Positions 34,981 through 41,950 of a DNA stretch of 61,424 nucleotides are shown here, in pieces. The stretch lies in NCBI GenBank assembly GCA_017544005.1, contig JAFYEZ010000027.1:1-61424 (forward strand), written 5' to 3'. The stretch comes from Bacteroidales bacterium. Its GTDB lineage: Bacteria > Bacteroidota > Bacteroidia > Bacteroidales > UBA932. The notes beneath the pieces are model-generated. The model worked only from the letters and a program-made list of their open reading frames with translations, had not been told where the DNA came from and made no database searches. Position 1 is the first letter of the stretch. Each line of letters opens with the position of its first letter. The position numbers and the translations under genes are program-made.

Positions 34981-35559
34981 TTATCTAGAAAACACTTGGT
35001 TGATGAGTCGTTCGAATTCCTGGAAAGCGGCCGTGTCGGAGAGCTCCCGCAGGGAGTCCGCCAGACCGCGGTAGTGCCACTCGTGTGCCGCTGGATCGCT
35101 CTCGTGGAACAGGCTCCAGAAGGAGTCGCCCTGCTCGGCATAGTCCCGCGCGATGGCGCGCATGTTGGAGAGTTTGTCGCCCAGCGCCACCATCTTGGCC
35201 TCTCGCGAAGCGCGCGCGAGCCGGTCGATGGCCGCCTGCTTGCGGGCGTGCCAGCTCTCAGCCTCCGATACACCCGGCTCAAAGGAGTCGCTTTCTTCCG
35301 CCACCAGGTGGGCGACCCGCTCGCCGAATTCCGCCCGCAGCTGCTCCACCGTCACGTCGGTATCCTCCACGGTGTCGTGAAGTGCGGCGGCGGCCAGCAA
35401 TTCCTGATCGGGCGTCATCGTGGCGACAATCGCCACCGCCTCCAGCGGGTGAACGATATAGGGAAATCCTTTGCCGCGGCGCTCCGTGCCGGCATGGGCG
35501 CGGACCGCAAACAGGATAGCACGGTCCAGCAATCGGGTGTCAAGGGGTTTGTTGGCCAT
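34981..35559 (-). CDS. HD-domain small alarmone hydrolase (Mesh1/SpoT-HD type)
   Basis: This 192-residue protein is a stand-alone RelA/SpoT-type HD domain predicted to remove pyrophosphate from (p)ppGpp. It has ERRGKGFPYIVHPLEAV (H37), ALHDTVEDTDVT (H61, D62, E65, D66) and ALGDKLSNMRAI (D128, N132), so the Mn-binding and catalytic residues are intact. It lacks synthetase, TGS and ACT regions. The alarmone synthetase is encoded 3 bases upstream, giving a physically separate synthesis/hydrolysis pair. Confidence 0.9.
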   Translation of the reverse strand: MANKPLDTRLLDRAILFAVRAHAGTERRGKGFPYIVHPLEAVAIVATMTPDQELLAAAALHDTVEDTDVTVEQLRAEFGERVAHLVAEESDSFEPGVSEAESWHARKQAAIDRLARASREAKMVALGDKLSNMRAIARDYAEQGDSFWSLFHESDPAAHEWHYRGLADSLRELSDTAAFQEFERLINQVFSR

Positions 35560-35562
35560 AGG

Positions 35563-36666
35563 TTACTGGTTCATGAAAGGGAGATCTTTGGTCTGCTCCA
35601 CCAGGAAGTCCGCCAGGATATCGTTGCTCTCCGAAGGGCCGTTCAGGATGTCCAGCATGAACCGGAGCCCAGCTTTTCCCGCGCCCTTGCGGAGCAGATA
35701 GGCCGTGCAGAGGTTCTGCGGCGCGACCGAGGAGGAGAGAATATCGATATCGGTCAGGCCGATCTGGAAACAGGCAATCTGATAGGCCGCATCCGAGAAC
35801 TCGCGTACGAGGCTGTCCAGCTCGCCGAGGGTTTTGAAGCCCATCTCCGTGAAGACCTGAAGGAAACGGGAGAGGTCCACCTCCTGGATTTCCGCCTGGT
35901 TGAGCGAGGCGATCCGGCGCGTGAGCGCATCGAAGGGGCGGATGGCCAGAAAACTGCGGAACGAATCGCCGTCGAGCGGGACCTCCGAAAGGTTGCCCGA
36001 GGCAACGAGGTTCTGGATGCGGCGGCGGTAGTCTGAAAGCTCCTGACGGATGCGGCTGAATTCGTCGTCCACCAGCTCCAGCATCCCGGCCAGCCGGCTG
36101 AGGTTGCGCCGGTAAACCTGGGGAATCTCCACGCCGCTCTTGTAGCCGGTATCGTGGTTCATGTTGGCCCAGGCATGCTGCAGGACGGTCCGCATCTGCA
36201 CTTCGAACCGGATCCGGTTGATCTCCGGGTGGTCCGGATCGTGGTAGGAGGATTCGGGAATCCGGCAGATGTAGTGCAGCGACAGGTAGCCGAAACTGTC
36301 AATTTCGTGCGCCTTGCGTTTGTCCACCGAGTTTTCCCAGTCAATCTCAAAGAGCCGCTCCAGCACGGAAGCCACCTTGTCCACATCGTCGATATAGAAG
36401 GTGATGACGCGCAGTCCCACGATGTCGGTCAGGCCGAAAATGTCGGGATACTTCTCCCCCTTGAGCTGCAGCTTGCCCGCCAGCGACGACTCCGTCTTGA
36501 GGCGATGCTCCAGCGCGGCGACGATAATGCCGGATTCGACGAAAAACTCCTTCAACTTCGTGGGGATCACCTCCTCCATCTTGGCAAAGACCGGAAGGAA
36601 AGTACGGTACTGCTCCAGGATTTCTTCACAGTGCGGACTGAGGGCGGGAATACGGCTGTCGCTCAT
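35563..36666 (-). CDS. RelA/SpoT-type alarmone synthetase with C-terminal extension
   Basis: This 367-residue protein has a complete RelA/SpoT synthetase domain (about 30-215). Markers are HRLKTESSLAGKLQLKG (ATP site, R55/K57), TDIVGLRVI (D81), FGYLSLHYIC (Y127 stacking on GTP) and FEVQMRTVLQHAWANMNHD (E155, Q157). No HD, TGS or ACT domain is present, so it is a small alarmone synthetase. A helical C-terminal extension of about 150 residues is not one I recognise and may be regulatory. It is the first of six tightly packed genes, with a TATATTTG promoter upstream. Confidence 0.9.
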   Translation of the reverse strand: MSDSRIPALSPHCEEILEQYRTFLPVFAKMEEVIPTKLKEFFVESGIIVAALEHRLKTESSLAGKLQLKGEKYPDIFGLTDIVGLRVITFYIDDVDKVASVLERLFEIDWENSVDKRKAHEIDSFGYLSLHYICRIPESSYHDPDHPEINRIRFEVQMRTVLQHAWANMNHDTGYKSGVEIPQVYRRNLSRLAGMLELVDDEFSRIRQELSDYRRRIQNLVASGNLSEVPLDGDSFRSFLAIRPFDALTRRIASLNQAEIQEVDLSRFLQVFTEMGFKTLGELDSLVREFSDAAYQIACFQIGLTDIDILSSSVAPQNLCTAYLLRKGAGKAGLRFMLDILNGPSESNDILADFLVEQTKDLPFMNQ

Positions 36667-36705
36667 GGCGGAAGGGATTTGTTTTATCTGTCTCTATATA
36701 AAGTG

Positions 36706-36713
36706 CAAATATA
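36706..36713 (-). promoter_or_regulatory. Promoter -7 box of the alarmone/partner-switch operon
   Basis: The minus-strand sequence TATATTTG lies 39 bases before the synthetase ATG. Inter-gene gaps downstream are 8 bases or less through 31202, so this may be the only promoter for six genes. Confidence 0.65.
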
Positions 36714-36736
36714 GCAAAGTTGTCGGTTTTTTTGAT

Positions 36737-36744
36737 TATATTCG
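36737..36744 (+). promoter_or_regulatory. Promoter -7 box of the TauE-like gene
   Basis: The sequence TATATTCG is a common variant of TAnnTTTG (TTCG in place of TTTG). It lies 8 bases before the ATG at 36753, so the leader would be extremely short. Confidence 0.45.
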
Positions 36745-36752
36745 CAGGAGTT

Positions 36753-37481
36753 ATGGAGGTTTGGACCTACATCGGGCTGTTTGCGTTGACCGTGGCTTCG
36801 AGTTTCACCCAGCGGGTGACCGGATTCGGTTTCGGCATTCTGATGATGACCCTCCTGCCCGTTCTGGCCCCCTCCTATGCCGAAGCCACCGCCCTGAGCG
36901 GCCTGCTGGCCATATTCACCGCCCTGGTGCCGGCCATCCAGTCGCGCAAAAGTCTCAACTGGAAGAAACTGCTTCCCATCCTGCTCATTTTTCTGGTGAC
37001 ATCCTGGCTGGGGGTTCTGCTGCTGGCCCGGCTGGACAGTTCCTTGATGAAACACGTGGTCGGCGGGGTACTGATTGCCGTCAGCCTCTGGTTTTTCATC
37101 ACTGGCGGCCGCATCCGGCTCGCCCCAACCCTTCCCGTCCAGGCCGGAATGGGAACGCTCTCCGGACTGATGGGCGGTCTGTTCGCCATGCAGGGGCCGC
37201 CGGCCGTCATCTACTTCCTGGCGGTTTCCGACACCAAGGAGGAGTACATCGCCCTGACGCAATGGTATTTCCTGATCGGGAATATCTTCATGGCCTTCTT
37301 CCGTGCCGGTAGCGGATTCATCACTCCGGCCGTGCTCAAACTCTGGTGCGTCGCCATCCCCGGCGTATTCCTCGGCCTCTTCCTCGGCGCCAAGGTCTAT
37401 AAAAAAATCCGCACCGAAGAGCTCCGCCGCGTCATTTACGCCTTTCTGCTGATTGCCGGTCTGCTGGCGATTCTCGGGTAG
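36753..37481 (+). CDS. TauE/SafE family membrane transporter
   Basis: This 242-residue protein has seven or eight hydrophobic segments and the two half-repeats of the TauE/SafE family: SSFTQRVTGFGFGILMMTLL near the start and LSGLMGGLFAMQGPPAVIYF in the second half. Members export sulfite, sulfoacetate or related organic anions. The start at 36753 (MEVWTYIG) is favoured because the in-frame ATG upstream precedes the likely promoter. It seems to be a single-gene unit. Confidence 0.85.
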   Translation: MEVWTYIGLFALTVASSFTQRVTGFGFGILMMTLLPVLAPSYAEATALSGLLAIFTALVPAIQSRKSLNWKKLLPILLIFLVTSWLGVLLLARLDSSLMKHVVGGVLIAVSLWFFITGGRIRLAPTLPVQAGMGTLSGLMGGLFAMQGPPAVIYFLAVSDTKEEYIALTQWYFLIGNIFMAFFRAGSGFITPAVLKLWCVAIPGVFLGLFLGAKVYKKIRTEELRRVIYAFLLIAGLLAILG

Positions 37482-37512
37482 ATTCCGCGTGGGCCGACCG
37501 CTTTTTTTTTCG

Positions 37513-37520
37513 TATCTTCG
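37513..37520 (+). promoter_or_regulatory. Promoter -7 box of the DUF3298 lipoprotein gene
   Basis: The sequence TATCTTCG lies 8 bases before the ATG at 37529 and just after a run of nine T (37502-37510). Confidence 0.45.
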
Positions 37521-37528
37521 CGGTCGGT

Positions 37529-38407
37529 ATGAAAAAGTATATTCTTCTGATCGTTTTCTGCGCTGCGTTGTGCGCTGCCTGCGAAAACCGGAGCAGAGAA
37601 ATGGAGACGGAAACGCTCCTTTTGGCGGACTCCTCCGCGAATCTGCACATGTGCCTGAATGTAGAGCTTCCGCTGTCCCAAAGCGCTGCGGCGGAGGCTA
37701 TTCGCAACTCTTTGCTTACGCTGCTCGACCAGCAGCTGAGCCATCTGAGCTACGAGGACAACGGACGGGAGTTTCCGCCCTTTTCGGGGGATTCCCGCCA
37801 GAGCGACCCGCTGTTGCATTACCTGCTGAAGGAAGCTTTCCAGCGAGCTGATTCCACCGCGGCGGAGGATGTTTCGATGCACCGGGCATTCATTCTGGAA
37901 AACGCCAAAATGACCGAGGAACAGAAGCAGGAGGCCTTGAGTTATATCCCGCTCTGGGAATACGAGTTCTCCATTTCTCGAATCGGCGAAGGCGCGCGCT
38001 GGATTGTCTTCCAGTCGCAGAATTATCAGTACACGGGCGGTGCGCACGGAGGCGTCTGGGGCGCGGGTTGCCTGACCTTCGACAAACGCACGGGAAAACG
38101 GATTTCTCCCATGATCGATCCCGCCCAGGCGCAAGCCATCCAGCCCTTGCTGATCAAAGGATTGCAGTCTTACTATGCGGAGTGCGACGCCCCGATGAGC
38201 GCCCAGGAACTGCTGGACCACCTCTTTATCGAGAACGGCGTCATTCCGCTTCCGGGATGGACCCCTTATCCCAACGGCGAAGGACTGGTCTTCGTCTATC
38301 AGCAATATGAAATCGCCAGCTACGCGGAAGGAATGCCGGCCTTCACCCTCGCCCTCGACGAGGTTCGCCCTTTCCTGACCCCGGAAGCTGCAAAACTGTT
38401 TGAATAA
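37529..38407 (+). CDS. DUF3298 (RsiV-like) lipoprotein
   Basis: This 292-residue protein has a lipoprotein signal (LLIVFCAALCAAC). The C-terminal half matches DUF3298: YQYTGGAHGGVWGAGCLTFD, GWTPYPNGEGLVFVYQQYEI and ALDEVRPFLTPEAAKLF. The N-terminal half corresponds to the DUF4163-like part. RsiV of Bacillus has this domain and binds lysozyme, but most Bacteroidetes members lack any anti-sigma region, as here. Role unknown. Confidence 0.85.
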   Translation: MKKYILLIVFCAALCAACENRSREMETETLLLADSSANLHMCLNVELPLSQSAAAEAIRNSLLTLLDQQLSHLSYEDNGREFPPFSGDSRQSDPLLHYLLKEAFQRADSTAAEDVSMHRAFILENAKMTEEQKQEALSYIPLWEYEFSISRIGEGARWIVFQSQNYQYTGGAHGGVWGAGCLTFDKRTGKRISPMIDPAQAQAIQPLLIKGLQSYYAECDAPMSAQELLDHLFIENGVIPLPGWTPYPNGEGLVFVYQQYEIASYAEGMPAFTLALDEVRPFLTPEAAKLFE

Positions 38408-38422
38408 CAACAATCCATGTAT

Positions 38423-38821
38423 ATGAAAAAGATTATCGTTTTCCTGGCCGTCAGCCTGCTGCTGATTACCTCCTGCAAAAACGGAGACGGCGTCATGACC
38501 TGCAAGAACGGTGTTTACACCATCAATACGACGGAGATTGGCAAAGAGATCGAGGGCTTCAACGGAGCCACGCCGCTGCTGATTACCATCGAGGACAACA
38601 AAATCTCCAAGATTGAAATTCTGGAGAACGAAGAGACGCCGCGCTTTCTGGAGCGGGCCGAGAAGGGCATCTTCCCGGCACTGATCGGCCGGACGCCCCA
38701 TTCGCTTCAGTACGATGAGATCGATGCCGTTTCCGGTGCCACCTACAGCTCGGAGGCACTCATCGCCAACCTCCGCCTGGGCATCAAATACTACCTGGAG
38801 CACCGCTCAGTCCGGCCGTAG
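38423..38821 (+). CDS. FMN-binding domain lipoprotein
   Basis: This 132-residue protein has a lipoprotein signal (FLAVSLLLITSC). A small FMN-binding domain follows, with the flavinylation-type motif DAVSGATYSSEALI near residue 102, where a Thr is covalently flavinylated by ApbE in NqrC/RnfG relatives. It may serve as an extracytoplasmic electron carrier. No apbE or quinone oxidoreductase gene is nearby. Another ATG lies two codons upstream. Confidence 0.85.
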   Translation: MKKIIVFLAVSLLLITSCKNGDGVMTCKNGVYTINTTEIGKEIEGFNGATPLLITIEDNKISKIEILENEETPRFLERAEKGIFPALIGRTPHSLQYDEIDAVSGATYSSEALIANLRLGIKYYLEHRSVRP

Positions 38822-38825
38822 GGCG

Positions 38826-39362
38826 ATGGACTACGTCTTTCACTACGATTCCCCGCTTGGAGGAATCACGATGGGTAGTGACGGCGAGGCGCTCGTCGGA
38901 CTTTGGTTCGACGGGCAGAGGTATTTCGGAAATACACTTCATCCCCAGTTTATGACGGTGGACCTGCCCGTTTTCAGGGAGACCCGGCGATGGCTGGACC
39001 TTTACTTCCGCGGACAGGACCCAGGATTCACGCCAAAACTGGTTATGCGGGCCTCCCCTTTTCGCAAAGAGGTCTGGGAAGCATTGATCGCCATCCCTTT
39101 CGGCGAGACGGTGACCTACGGAGAAATAGCCGCCCGGATCGCCGCCGGGAGGAGAATCGCAAGAATGTCCTCACAGGCGGTCGGCGGAGCGGTCGGGCAC
39201 AATGCCATCTCCCTGATTATCCCCTGCCACCGGGTCGTCGGAACGGATGGCTGCCTGACAGGATATGCGGCCGGCCTCGACAGAAAGCTCCGCCTCCTCC
39301 AATTGGAAAACGCCCAAGGATTTGCGTCCGGGAACCCACGTGCTGCCCACGTCCCGTTTTGA
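38826..39362 (+). CDS. ogt: Methylated-DNA-protein cysteine methyltransferase
   Basis: This 178-residue suicide repair protein transfers alkyl groups from O6-alkylguanine to its own cysteine. The active site IIPCHRVVG holds C134. The DNA-binding helix FGETVTYGEIAARIA and Asn hinge (AVGHNAISL) are present. The usual end of the family, LLQLE, is at residue 161. The remaining 17 residues are extra, and the last 8 (PRAAHVPF) and the TGA are supplied by the left repeat of the RAYT locus. The start at 38826 (MDYVFHY) lies 4 bases after the previous stop. Confidence 0.92.
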   Translation: MDYVFHYDSPLGGITMGSDGEALVGLWFDGQRYFGNTLHPQFMTVDLPVFRETRRWLDLYFRGQDPGFTPKLVMRASPFRKEVWEALIAIPFGETVTYGEIAARIAAGRRIARMSSQAVGGAVGHNAISLIIPCHRVVGTDGCLTGYAAGLDRKLRLLQLENAQGFASGNPRAAHVPF

Positions 39363-39419
39363 GGGACGATAGAAGCAAAAACGGCTCAAAATGCTGCCCA
39401 CGTCCATGATTTCGGGACG
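39337..39419 (+). repeat. REP-like paired-hairpin repeat, left copy
   Basis: This 83-bp unit is identical to 40773-40855 and in the same orientation. It contains two half-units, each opening TGCTGCCCACGTCC. The first forms a hairpin CGTCCC-GTTTTGA-GGGACG, the second CGTCC-ATGATTTCG-GGACG, with about 23 bases between them. It covers the last codons and stop of ogt. Confidence 0.9.
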
Positions 39420-39511
39420 AGGGAAGCAACCTGCGTCAATCTGTTTTTTTGAAAAACGATTTATATTCAAAAACGGTTAAAATCGCTGTTTCAAAACTCT
39501 GGAATCCATTC

Positions 39512-39519
39512 TACCTTCG
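39512..39519 (+). promoter_or_regulatory. Promoter -7 box of the RAYT-partner operon
   Basis: The sequence TACCTTCG (TAnnTTCG variant) lies 31 bases before the ATG at 39551. Other elements in 39420-39550 are a T7 run (39444-39450) and an AT-rich stretch; no gene is seen there. Confidence 0.45.
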
Positions 39520-39550
39520 CCGTGTCAACACCTAAAAACGTGCGAACGAA

Positions 39551-39904
39551 ATGAAAAAGATTCTTGAAGTGCTCCAGTATGGAGAAGCAGATATCCGATT
39601 CCACACGGATATCAAAAGTGACAGAGATTTACAACAGATCCCCGCCCTTGCCGCCCAATGCGCATTTACTATGGTAACCCGACTGTGGGGCGGCAACGAA
39701 CGCGGTGTTCTTGCCGCTATCCGCGCCTTGGCCCTAGCCGACCTCGCAGCCAGTGCAAAAAGAAAAGAAATGGTGAAACATCTCGATGAAGAGTCAGGGC
39801 ATCTTGCGGGTATCTTGCGAGAAACGATCGAGACATTTAAAAAACAGGGCGGAAAAGTGCAGGTATTCGGGCCGGGCGTCCCGCCACCGATGGAAAAGAG
39901 TTGA
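39551..39904 (+). CDS. Unrecognised 117-residue protein paired with the RAYT-like transposase
   Basis: I do not recognise this family. The protein is predicted to be almost wholly alpha-helical: an N-terminal MKKILEVLQYGEADIRFHTD, a central helical stretch with LWGGNERGVLAAIRALALAD, and a Lys/Glu-rich amphipathic helix, then a short Gly-Pro tail (VFGPGVPPPMEKS). There is no signal peptide. Its base composition is clearly less GC-rich than neighbouring genes. It ends 4 bases before the transposase gene, and both lie between identical repeats. A role as accessory or control factor for the transposase is inference. Confidence 0.75.
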   Translation: MKKILEVLQYGEADIRFHTDIKSDRDLQQIPALAAQCAFTMVTRLWGGNERGVLAAIRALALADLAASAKRKEMVKHLDEESGHLAGILRETIETFKKQGGKVQVFGPGVPPPMEKS

Positions 39905-39908
39905 TACA

Positions 39909-40769
39909 ATGGCTTTCATTCTCATTTCCACCGCGCATCTTCGTGAAGGACTCTGGTTCAAGGATGATGACGATTATCGGGCCGGAATGAACTATGTTGC
40001 CATCGTTTCTTTTTTGCTGGGGATTCCTGTCCTTGCTTTTGTCCTGATGTCCAACCACGTTCACATGGTCCTTGCATGCAGCGAGAAAGAAGCGATGGCA
40101 TTCATTTCTGCGTACAAAAAACTCTATAGCTATTATTATCGCGTCAAATACAACCATAAAGAGTTCCTCAGGAAGAATGGATGCGATTTGAGGAGCCTCT
40201 CCCAGGACGACGAGTCGCTTGAGAGGGCCATCGCCTATGTGCAGATGAATCCAGTCGCCGCCAATATCTGCCTGAATCCCACACAATACCCATGGGGGAC
40301 CGGAACATCGTTCTTCGATATGCGCCCTGAGGCAGGCGAGTTGCTGGGAGAGTATTCGTTCCGTCAGCAGATTCGCCTGTTTCATAGCAAAGTCCGTCTT
40401 CCCCAAGAGTATCGTCTTGAGAATGGACACATTCGGCCCCGGTCATTCGTCAAGACACAATGGGTCGAGGCCATCTTCCGAACGCCTAAAAGAATGCACT
40501 ATTTTCTGGTCAATTCCTCCAAGGCAAAGAGCCGCATTGAAAACAGGGAACCCTTCCTTCCCGCCTTTCGCGACCAGAGCCTCGCCGCTTCCATGACAGA
40601 TCTGTGCCGGTCGCTTTTCGGCCAGGAAACGATGGAGAATCTCGCCCGGGAGCAGCAGGCCGAAGTCATACGACAGTTACGGTATCGCTTCGGTGCGGAT
40701 ATCGTTCAGGTTTCCCGCGTTTCAGGCATCCCCTACGAAACGGTGTGCCAATTCATCGATACGTATTAA
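39909..40769 (+). CDS. RAYT-like (REP-associated tyrosine transposase, IS200-like Y1) protein
   Basis: This 286-residue protein has the Y1-transposase/HUH core: FILISTAHLREGLWF, the HUH-type metal motif LMSNHVHMVL (H50, H52) and the helix AIAYVQMNPVAANIC, whose Y110 is the likely nucleophile. YPWGTGTSFF follows. The C-terminal part ends with a helix-turn-helix-like IVQVSRVSGIPYETVCQFI. It is flanked by inverted-repeat-bearing direct repeats but has no IS200 ends, as expected for domesticated RAYTs. The GC content is lower than in neighbours, suggesting transfer. Confidence 0.82.
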   Translation: MAFILISTAHLREGLWFKDDDDYRAGMNYVAIVSFLLGIPVLAFVLMSNHVHMVLACSEKEAMAFISAYKKLYSYYYRVKYNHKEFLRKNGCDLRSLSQDDESLERAIAYVQMNPVAANICLNPTQYPWGTGTSFFDMRPEAGELLGEYSFRQQIRLFHSKVRLPQEYRLENGHIRPRSFVKTQWVEAIFRTPKRMHYFLVNSSKAKSRIENREPFLPAFRDQSLAASMTDLCRSLFGQETMENLAREQQAEVIRQLRYRFGADIVQVSRVSGIPYETVCQFIDTY

Positions 40770-40772
40770 GTT

Positions 40773-40870
40773 CACGTGCTGCCCACGTCCCGTTTTGAGG
40801 GACGATAGAAGCAAAAACGGCTCAAAATGCTGCCCACGTCCATGATTTCGGGACGCTAAGAGCACTTGGG
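40773..40870 (+). repeat. REP-like paired-hairpin repeat, right copy
   Basis: Bases 40773-40855 are identical to the left copy (39337-39419). A further 15 bases (CTAAGAGCACTTGGG) are shared in diverged form with the third copy. It begins 3 bases after the RAYT stop codon, so its hairpins could also end the transcript. The remaining 40 bases before the YhfC stop hold nothing else I can name. Confidence 0.9.
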
Positions 40871-40910
40871 GCGACCGACAAGGCCCGGGACAAGCCGCAG
40901 TTTTGAAGGG

Positions 40911-41690
40911 TCACAGCTTCTTGGAGACCCCATAGCCGAGTGCGGCGACGGCCAGGGCTTCCGCCGTAATGATCAGCTCGAGCGGAACCATGCCGACCGA
41001 CTTCTGGAGCAGCACGGCGCCGGCATCGACCAAGGCATGGAGGGCGATGGCGGCAGGAAACAGCCACAACCACTTGCCGCCTTTGCGGACGGCCGTCCAG
41101 ACCATCAGGGAGAGGCCCAGATGGAGAATCAGGGCAGACAACCTTTCCCAAAGGCCGATGAACAGGGTGCCGGCACCCATCGTCTGCAACTGATCCAGCT
41201 GCGCCTGTAGCTGAGGGGCGGCTTCAGCCGGAACTTTGGCAAAGATGGCATCGGCCTGCCCGCTGTTGATCAGGAAGGAAACCGCCAGGTTGCCAATCAT
41301 CGTTATCCCGAAGATAACCAGCATTTCCGCTCCGCCGTGCCCGATACCGTAGGCCACGCCGGGAAGCGCAGCGGAAGGCTCCTTTTTCATCAGGAACTTC
41401 ATGGAGAGGAACCGGCCGGTTTCTTCAAAGAGGCCGGCAGCCAGCCCGCCGTAGAGGGCATACCGGAGGGGATGGTTCAGGATGGAGGCCCCGTGCGGTC
41501 CCTTCAGGACGATCTGATGCAGAATGCTCTCCAGAACCAGCGCAAACAGGATGAAGGTAGCAGCACCGATCAAAATGGTAGATATCCGGGCATGGTGCCT
41601 GCGCACCAGGTAGATGCTAAGGCAAATGGGGATGACAATACCCAAGAGTGCATTGACTCCCATCAGAATGAGTGAACTTGTAGGGACCAT
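40911..41690 (-). CDS. YhfC family glutamic-type intramembrane protease
   Basis: This 259-residue protein has about seven membrane helices and the motifs of the YhfC group in the CPBP/Rce1-related superfamily: LFEETGRFLSMKFL (Glu-Glu), AYGIGHGGAEMLVIF (His and Glu) and ALHALVDAGAVLL (His, Asp). Such proteins are presumed to cleave peptides within the membrane. It stands between two copies of the REP-like repeat, is transcribed towards the right repeat of the RAYT locus, and is read from the TACTTTTG promoter at 41717-41724. Confidence 0.82.
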   Translation of the reverse strand: MVPTSSLILMGVNALLGIVIPICLSIYLVRRHHARISTILIGAATFILFALVLESILHQIVLKGPHGASILNHPLRYALYGGLAAGLFEETGRFLSMKFLMKKEPSAALPGVAYGIGHGGAEMLVIFGITMIGNLAVSFLINSGQADAIFAKVPAEAAPQLQAQLDQLQTMGAGTLFIGLWERLSALILHLGLSLMVWTAVRKGGKWLWLFPAAIALHALVDAGAVLLQKSVGMVPLELIITAEALAVAALGYGVSKKL

Positions 41691-41716
41691 GGTATCGCGA
41701 AAGTATCAAGTTGATG

Positions 41717-41724
41717 CAAAAGTA
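41717..41724 (-). promoter_or_regulatory. Promoter -7 box of the YhfC gene
   Basis: The minus-strand sequence TACTTTTG has a TTTG 19 bases upstream, the best-spaced -33/-7 pair near this gene, 26 bases before the ATG at 41690. Confidence 0.65.
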
Positions 41725-41754
41725 GCGACATTCCGGTATAATACAAAAATGGAG

Positions 41755-41848
41755 TGCTGCCAGCGTCCCGTTTTGAGGGACAGTAGGAGCAAAAACGGCC
41801 CAAAATGCTGCCTGAGTCCCTGATTTCAGGACGCTGGGAGCACCTGGG
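41755..41848 (+). repeat. REP-like paired-hairpin repeat, diverged third copy
   Basis: It has the same order as the other two copies: TGCTGCC...GTCCCGTTTTGAGGGAC, GAGCAAAAACGGCCCAAAA, TGCTGCC...TGATTTCAGGACGC, then GAGCACCTGGG. Substitutions leave both hairpins possible, and the second becomes stronger through CCTGA/TCAGG. It lies in the direct orientation upstream of the YhfC gene, not next to a transposase gene. Confidence 0.85.
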
Positions 41849-41881
41849 CGGGTAGATGGCGCCCGGCCGCTGGGAGGAGAA

Positions 41882-41908
41882 GAAGGCGGAGAAGGCGGAG
41901 AAGGCGGA
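41882..41908 (+). repeat. Three tandem copies of GAAGGCGGA
   Basis: The 9-base unit GAAGGCGGA is repeated three times without gaps, in a purine-rich run that starts near 41871. It is non-coding. The 391-base gap 41691-42081 contains only the YhfC promoter, the third repeat copy, this array and the structured element beside the tRNA. Confidence 0.9.
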
Positions 41909-41950
41909 GGATTGCTCGCTGCGCTCGCGATCCGTGAGGGGGAGGCGTTG

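Noticed and set aside
34981-36666. A plain toxSAS toxin-antitoxin pair for phage defence
   Set aside because: The gene order and intact HD hydrolase fit, but the synthetase has a long C-terminal extension and four signalling genes follow in the same operon. I therefore do not claim a defence role.
37484-37510. Terminator with nine T after the TauE-like gene
   Set aside because: The T-run is good, but the preceding bases give only a 3-bp stem with bulges, so no hairpin can be supported.
39337-40870. A standard IS200/IS605 insertion sequence
   Set aside because: The transposase-like protein is longer than IS200 TnpA and the flanks are long direct repeats of paired hairpins rather than single subterminal hairpins, so RAYT is the better match.
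41882-41908. Possible CRISPR-like array
   Set aside because: The units are 9 bases with no spacers and no cas genes are present, so it is a simple tandem repeat.
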